Of a stretch of DNA of 9,200 nucleotides, positions 5,376 to 9,200 are shown in pieces. The notes beneath the pieces are model-generated. The model did no database searches. It was not told where the DNA came from and saw only the letters and a list, made by a program, of their open reading frames with translations. Origin of the DNA: Clostridia bacterium (GTDB lineage Bacteria > Bacillota > Clostridia > Lachnospirales > CAG-274); assembly GCA_030536675.1 (NCBI GenBank), contig JAUNPM010000052.1, forward strand, positions 1 through 9,200. The letters run 5' to 3'. The stretch's first letter is position 1. Each line of letters opens with the position of its first letter. A program made the position numbers and the translations under genes.

Positions 5376-6330
5376 AAAAGTAATTGAACATTTGCAGCAG
5401 TCTGTGCTGCACAACAGAATAAATCACGCCTATATATTTGACGGAGTAAAAGGTATAGGCAAAATGACAATAGCAAAAGCATTTGCCAAAACTCTTAACT
5501 GCGAAAAGGGTGGGATCGAACCTTGCGGAGAATGTATAAGCTGCAAGACATTTGACGAGAACAACAACCCTGATATTATATATGTTACTCACGAAAAAAA
5601 GGACATAAGGGTCGATGAAATAAGAGAGCAGATACTTAAAAATATAACTTTAAAGCCTTACAGGAATAAGTATAAAATATTTATAATACCTGAAGCAGAC
5701 AAAATGAATGTGCTTGCTCAAAATGCTTTTTTAAAGACCCTTGAGGAACCTCCCGAATACGGAATTTTTCTGTTGTTATGTGAAAACTACAATAAATTTC
5801 TTGTGACTGTTCTTTCAAGATGTATTATGTTTAAGCTGCATCCTCTTTCAACGGAGGTCATAAGCGATTATCTTGTTAAAAATATGAATATTTCTTTGGA
5901 ACAGGCTAGGCTTTACAGTATATATTCACAGGGAAGCATAGGAAATGCAGTTGAGCTTTTAAACTCGGAGGAATTTAGGGATATAAGAGATACGGCAGTG
6001 GAAACTGCCGTAAGGCTTGAGGATGCGGATCTTATTGAGCTTTATAAAATTACCGATGATCTAAAGGAAAATAAATCGGCTCTTGACAGAATACTTGAAA
6101 TAATGTACCTTGTATACAGAGATGCTCTGGTTTTAAAAGAAACGGGAGATGAAAGCAGAGTTATACAGGGAGATAAATTGGAACAGACAAAAACAATAGC
6201 GGAGAAAACATCGGCTTCAATGCTGATAAAACGCTGTGATCATATAAACGATACGAGAAACAGGCTCGGCAGAAACGGAAATACTCAGCTTTTGCTTGAA
6301 ACACTGTTTTTTAAAATAAAGGAGAAATAG
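5347..6330 (+). CDS. holB: DNA polymerase III clamp-loader delta prime subunit
   Basis: The protein is 327 residues, a clamp-loader AAA+ protein that helps load the sliding clamp on primed DNA. From residue 1 (MNFSQIIGHKKVIEHLQQ) it matches the clostridial HolB start. The P-loop is degenerate: G33-V-K-G-I-G-K39 followed by Met40 where Thr/Ser is needed, as expected for a non-ATP-binding delta prime. A zinc module follows with C52, C60, C63 and C66. IIPEADKM (113-120) stands at the Walker B place, then NAFLKTLEEPPE, and the SRC motif is at 157-159. The C-terminal helical domain includes RLGRNGNTQLLLETLFFKIK. The in-frame TTG at 5323 would add eight residues (MLYPLLIS) that do not fit the family; ATG 5347 is preferred although no Shine-Dalgarno precedes it. 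ricT starts one base after the stop. Confidence 0.92.
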   Translation: MNFSQIIGHKKVIEHLQQSVLHNRINHAYIFDGVKGIGKMTIAKAFAKTLNCEKGGIEPCGECISCKTFDENNNPDIIYVTHEKKDIRVDEIREQILKNITLKPYRNKYKIFIIPEADKMNVLAQNAFLKTLEEPPEYGIFLLLCENYNKFLVTVLSRCIMFKLHPLSTEVISDYLVKNMNISLEQARLYSIYSQGSIGNAVELLNSEEFRDIRDTAVETAVRLEDADLIELYKITDDLKENKSALDRILEIMYLVYRDALVLKETGDESRVIQGDKLEQTKTIAEKTSASMLIKRCDHINDTRNRLGRNGNTQLLLETLFFKIKEK

Positions 6331-6331
6331 A

Positions 6332-7201
6332 ATGATAGTAGTAGGTGTAAGATTTAAAAAGGCAGGTAAGATCTACTATTTTGACCCTGAAAATACGGAA
6401 TATTCTTACGGTCAAAATGTAATAGTGGAAACTGCAAGAGGTGTGGAGTTTGGTACTGTGGTTGTGCCCAACCGTGATGTAAATGATAAAAATATTGTGC
6501 CTCCTCTTAAGCCTGTTACAAGAAAAGCAACTGCGGCAGATATTGAAAAAAACAAATCAAACAAACAAAGGGAAAAGGAAGCCTTTGATATTTGTGTTGA
6601 AAAAATAAAAGCACACAAACTTGAAATGCGGCTTATAGCTACGGAGCTGACATTTGATAATAATAAAATCATATTTTATTTTACGGCTGACGGAAGAATT
6701 GATTTCAGAGATCTTGTCAAAGATCTTGCCGCAATATTCAGAACGAGAATAGAATTAAGACAAATAGGCGTAAGAGATGAGGCAAAGTATGTAAACGGAA
6801 TAGGAATATGCGGCAGAACATTATGCTGTGCCACTTTTTTGGGGGATTTTCACCCTGTGAGCATTAAAATGGCAAAGGATCAGGGCTTATCACTTAATCC
6901 TTCAAAAATATCGGGTGTATGCGGCAGACTTATGTGCTGTCTTAAGTATGAACAAAATGCCTATGAGGATCTTCTTAAAAATCTTCCCAAAGAGGGGGAT
7001 ATTATAGATACTCCCGAAGGGCAGGGTGAGGTTTTAAGCGTAAACGTATTAAAGCAGGTTATTAAAACGGCAATAAGAAAACCGCCCAGAAATGATATTG
7101 GCATAAGCTTTTTTTCACCTGATGAGATAACAATATTAAAGAGAAAACACCGCAGAGAAGAACAAATTTCAAAGGAAGATTTAAAGGATTTGCTGGATTA
7201 A
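6332..7201 (+). CDS. ricT: RicT/YaaT, PSP1-domain cysteine-rich protein
   Basis: This is a 289-residue PSP1-domain protein of the YaaT family. In Bacillus subtilis, RicT forms a complex with RicA and RicF that carries iron-sulfur clusters, influences RNase Y mRNA processing and supports sporulation, biofilm and competence. The cysteine pattern is intact: C160-G-R-T-L-C165-C166 and C197-G-R-L-M-C202-C203. The PSP1 core covers about residues 1-90, including VETARGVEFGTVV. The basic Lys/Arg-rich C-terminus ends KEDLKDLLD. The start follows GGAGA (6321-6325), which overlaps the end of holB, so translation is coupled. trmN6 starts one base after the stop. No ricA (ymcA) or ricF (ylbF) partner is in the window. 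Confidence 0.93.
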   Translation: MIVVGVRFKKAGKIYYFDPENTEYSYGQNVIVETARGVEFGTVVVPNRDVNDKNIVPPLKPVTRKATAADIEKNKSNKQREKEAFDICVEKIKAHKLEMRLIATELTFDNNKIIFYFTADGRIDFRDLVKDLAAIFRTRIELRQIGVRDEAKYVNGIGICGRTLCCATFLGDFHPVSIKMAKDQGLSLNPSKISGVCGRLMCCLKYEQNAYEDLLKNLPKEGDIIDTPEGQGEVLSVNVLKQVIKTAIRKPPRNDIGISFFSPDEITILKRKHRREEQISKEDLKDLLD

Positions 7202-7202
7202 T

Positions 7203-7931
7203 ATGATTTTTGAAAATGAAAGGATCGATGATCTTCATCGGAACGGATATAAAATAATACAAAATACAAAGGGATTTTGTTTTGGTATTGACGCAGTGCT
7301 TTTAAGCGGCTTTGCCAAGGTAAAAAAAGGCGAAAAAGCTCTTGATTTGTGTACGGGAACAGGTATAATACCAATACTTCTTGAGGCTAAAACACAAGGA
7401 GAGCTTTTTTGTGCAATTGAGATACAGGAAGCGGTTGCGGATATGGCTGTGCGTTCCGTTGCTCTTAACGGACTGGAGGATAAAATTAAAATTGTTGCAG
7501 GTGACATTAAAAAATGTACGGAATATTTTAAGATAGAGTCTTTTGATGTGATTACCTGTAATCCGCCCTATATGACTGCGGGAAGCGGCTATATGTGCGA
7601 AAGCTCGCCAAAGGCAATATCAAGGCACGAAATACTCTGCAACATTGACGATGTTTTTGGGGCTGTATTTAAAATGCTTAAATACGGTGGAAGAATGTAT
7701 ATGGTACATCGCTGTGAAAGGCTTGCGGATATATTTGTATCTGCAAGAAAAAATGGCATTGAGCCTAAAAAAATGGAGCTTGTTTTGCCTTATGAGGGAA
7801 AAGCTCCGGAGCTTGTTTTAATTGAGTTTGTAAAGGGAGGAAAAGCGGGACTTAAGGTCAATGCTCCTCTTGTTATATATAACTCGGACGGAAGTTATAC
7901 GGAAAAAGTATACAACATTTATTATAATTAG
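7203..7931 (+). CDS. trmN6: tRNA1(Val) adenine-37 N6-methyltransferase family protein
   Basis: This is a 242-residue class I SAM-dependent methyltransferase of the TrmN6/YfiC/YabB family. The N-terminal segment GFCFGIDAVLLSGFAK is typical. SAM motif I is ALDLCTGTGIIPILL, with D48, G52 and G54. The N6-adenine motif NPPY is at 120-123, followed by a region MCESSPKAISRHE common to this family. E. coli TrmN6 methylates A37 of tRNA1(Val); the same substrate here is inferred from the family, and the Bacillus counterpart is YabB. The ATG lies one base after the ricT stop; the best ribosome site, AAAGGA, is about 15 bases upstream, so translation is probably coupled to ricT. yabA (before) and the GIY-YIG gene yazA (after), normal in Bacillus, are absent; rsmI follows after eight bases. 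Confidence 0.88.
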   Translation: MIFENERIDDLHRNGYKIIQNTKGFCFGIDAVLLSGFAKVKKGEKALDLCTGTGIIPILLEAKTQGELFCAIEIQEAVADMAVRSVALNGLEDKIKIVAGDIKKCTEYFKIESFDVITCNPPYMTAGSGYMCESSPKAISRHEILCNIDDVFGAVFKMLKYGGRMYMVHRCERLADIFVSARKNGIEPKKMELVLPYEGKAPELVLIEFVKGGKAGLKVNAPLVIYNSDGSYTEKVYNIYYN

Positions 7932-7939
7932 GAGAAAAT

Positions 7940-8770
7940 ATGTTATACATCTGTGGTACGCCAATAGGAAATCTTGAAGATATGACGCTGAGGGCAATAC
8001 GTGTGCTTAATGAAGTGGATCTGATCGCCGCAGAGGACACACGTCAAAGCGTAAAGCTGCTTAATCATTTTAATATTAAAACACCTCTTACAAGTTATTA
8101 TGAGCATAATAAGGAGGTCAAGGGACCTCAGCTCATTAATATGCTTAAGGAGGGGAAAAACATAGCTCTTGTTACAGATGCGGGAATGCCCGGAATATCG
8201 GACCCCGGTGAGGACTTAATAAGTCTTTGCTATGAAAACAATATTGATGTTACAATAGTTCCGGGACCTACGGCAGTTATTACGGCACTTGTTTTAAGCG
8301 GCTTAAATACAAGGAGCTATGTTTTTGAGGGATTTCTTCCAAAAAATAAAAAGCAGAGAAAGGAAATTCTTTTAAAGCTAAAGGGAGAAACAAGAACAAC
8401 CGTATTTTATGAGGCTCCTCATCATCTTTTAAGCACGTTAAGGGAAATATATGAAAGCACGGGAACAAGGCGTGCTGCTGTTGTAAGAGAGCTTACAAAA
8501 AAACACGAAACAGTAAACAGAGGCTTTATTGAAGAATTAATAGATTATTTTGAAGAAAATGAACCAAAGGGTGAATTTGTAATTGTAATTGAAGGTGCTG
8601 ATACGGAGGAGATAAAAGCACAGGAAATGGCCGAAGCAATGGAAATGTCAATAAGAGAACACTTTGAAAGCTATTTGTTAAAGGGTATGGACGAAAAAAG
8701 TGCAATGAAACAGGTTGCCAAGGACAGAGGAATAGGCAAGAGAGATGTATATAAAGAAATAAAGGGTTGA
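7940..8770 (+). CDS. rsmI: 16S rRNA (cytidine-1402 2'-O)-methyltransferase
   Basis: This 276-residue protein is an RsmI of the tetrapyrrole-methylase fold. Family motifs are GTPIGN (6-11), AEDTR (31-35), VTDAGMPGISDPG (78-90), VPGPTA (107-112), GFLP (131-134) and RELTKKHE (183-190). The enzyme methylates the 2' hydroxyl of C1402 in 16S rRNA at the ribosomal P site, together with the base methylation made by RsmH. Residues 158-162 read EAPHH where Arg or Lys is common at the last place; this position varies in the family. The acidic C-terminal extension (about 222-276) carries the small helical domain seen in longer members. The ribosome site AGGAG overlaps the trmN6 stop codon, five bases before the ATG. 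Confidence 0.95.
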   Translation: MLYICGTPIGNLEDMTLRAIRVLNEVDLIAAEDTRQSVKLLNHFNIKTPLTSYYEHNKEVKGPQLINMLKEGKNIALVTDAGMPGISDPGEDLISLCYENNIDVTIVPGPTAVITALVLSGLNTRSYVFEGFLPKNKKQRKEILLKLKGETRTTVFYEAPHHLLSTLREIYESTGTRRAAVVRELTKKHETVNRGFIEELIDYFEENEPKGEFVIVIEGADTEEIKAQEMAEAMEMSIREHFESYLLKGMDEKSAMKQVAKDRGIGKRDVYKEIKG

Positions 8771-8774
8771 TAAA

Positions 8775-9104
8775 ATGGTTAGAAAGCTTTTGGTTGGAGT
8801 GGGTTTTGTTTCTTTGGTGCTGGGAATTGTAGGGGCTGTTCTTCCCGTTGTGCCGACGGTGCCATTTTTGTTTGTGTCATATGTTTGTTTTAAAAACGGT
8901 TCGCCTAAATTTCACAGCTGGTATATAAATACAAAGTTTCATAAAAATTATTTGAAAAGCGTCAGATTTTTTAAATCACTGTCCTTAAGGTATAAAATAC
9001 TTTATATTGCAGGCATATTGTGCTTTTTTGCGGCATTGGGGACAATATATTATTTTGTATATAATAATTTTATTTCAGCTTTTTGGAATGAAAGGCATAT
9101 ATAA
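8775..9104 (+). CDS. DUF454 (YbaN-like) inner membrane protein
   Basis: This 109-residue membrane protein shows the DUF454 signature GIVGAVLPVVPTVPFLFVSYVCF, followed by a cytoplasmic-type stretch with SPKFHSWYINTKF. Predicted membrane segments are about 4-22 and 24-41, split by the Pro-rich turn, and about 75-94. The family's biochemical function is not known. The ATG follows the rsmI stop by four bases with AAGGG (8762-8766) overlapping the end of rsmI, so it is probably the last gene of the kduD-led run. No clear terminator hairpin is seen in the 28 bases after it. Confidence 0.85.
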   Translation: MVRKLLVGVGFVSLVLGIVGAVLPVVPTVPFLFVSYVCFKNGSPKFHSWYINTKFHKNYLKSVRFFKSLSLRYKILYIAGILCFFAALGTIYYFVYNNFISAFWNERHI

Positions 9105-9132
9105 TAATATAGAGTTTTTCAAAGGAGATCAG

Positions 9133-9200
9133 ATGAAAAAAATATTTTTTATTTTTATAATATATATTTTTATATTTCCTTTATGTGCATATGGATATGA
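9133..9200 (+). CDS. N-terminus of an exported protein (cut by window end)
   Basis: The ATG follows a strong ribosome site, AAAGGAGAT (9121-9129). The first 22 residues begin MKK and continue with an unbroken hydrophobic run of Ile, Phe and Tyr ending FPLCAYGY. This is a typical signal peptide with a possible signal peptidase I cut after AYG; the Cys is not in a good lipobox. A first membrane anchor is the alternative. The mature protein lies outside the window, so no function can be given. With 28 bases after the DUF454 gene and no terminator it may belong to the same transcript. Confidence 0.6.
   Translation, partial: MKKIFFIFIIYIFIFPLCAYGY

Noticed and set aside
6412..6672. Minus-strand frame opposite ricT (and similar ones opposite the anti-sigma, holB, trmN6 and rsmI genes)
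   Set aside because: All lie fully within strong genes on the other strand, have no ribosome sites, and show the low-complexity Phe/Ser/Leu composition of antisense frames.

Overview
The window is AT-rich chromosomal DNA of a low-GC Firmicute, most likely an anaerobe of the class Clostridia. The evidence is the GGAGG-type ribosome sites, the AT-rich codon usage, and a core block tmk-holB-ricT-trmN6-rsmI that matches the Bacillus/Clostridia 'yaa/yab' neighbourhood. I cannot name the species. No stretch longer than about 140 bases lacks a gene. I see no rRNA, tRNA, CRISPR array, insertion sequence, phage gene or integration scar.

Layout. (1) 1-1154, plus strand: the tail of a sigma-70-type factor (region 4), then a single-pass membrane protein that is probably its anti-sigma factor. 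An imperfect dyad lies in the junction. (2) 1168-1197: a hairpin that can serve as a bidirectional terminator between convergent genes. (3) 1206-3720, minus strand: an unrecognised 150-residue protein with its own promoter, a PucR/CdaR-type regulator, thioredoxin, and a short DtxR-family metal-dependent repressor. An intrinsic terminator separates trxA from the PucR-type gene. (4) 3721-3856: a compact divergent promoter region whose two -35 boxes are 10 bp apart. (5) 3857-9104, plus strand: one closely packed run of kduD, tmk, holB, ricT, trmN6, rsmI and a DUF454 membrane protein. No internal terminator is visible, and the only good promoter is ahead of kduD. (6) 9133 to the end: the start of a secreted or membrane protein with its own strong ribosome site.

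How it fits together. The plus-strand run joins DNA precursor supply (Tmk), the clamp loader (delta prime), the RicT/YaaT cysteine-rich protein, and two translation-linked methyltransferases (tRNA A37 N6 and 16S rRNA C1402 2'-O). It is unusual that a hexuronate-catabolism enzyme, KduD, heads it with no terminator between. Compared with Bacillus, the genes usually lying between tmk and holB (yaaQ/pstA, yaaR), between ricT and trmN6 (yabA), and between trmN6 and rsmI (yazA) are absent. At the tmk-holB joint there is instead a 76-base spacer with a long inverted repeat, and holB has no visible Shine-Dalgarno. The minus-strand group suggests metal and redox control (DtxR-type repressor plus thioredoxin).

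I found no obvious multi-gene system of a new kind. The points most worth a second look are the tmk-holB junction, the kduD-led housekeeping operon, the dyad between the sigma and anti-sigma genes, the unrecognised 150-residue protein, and the terminator inside the leader of the PucR-type gene.
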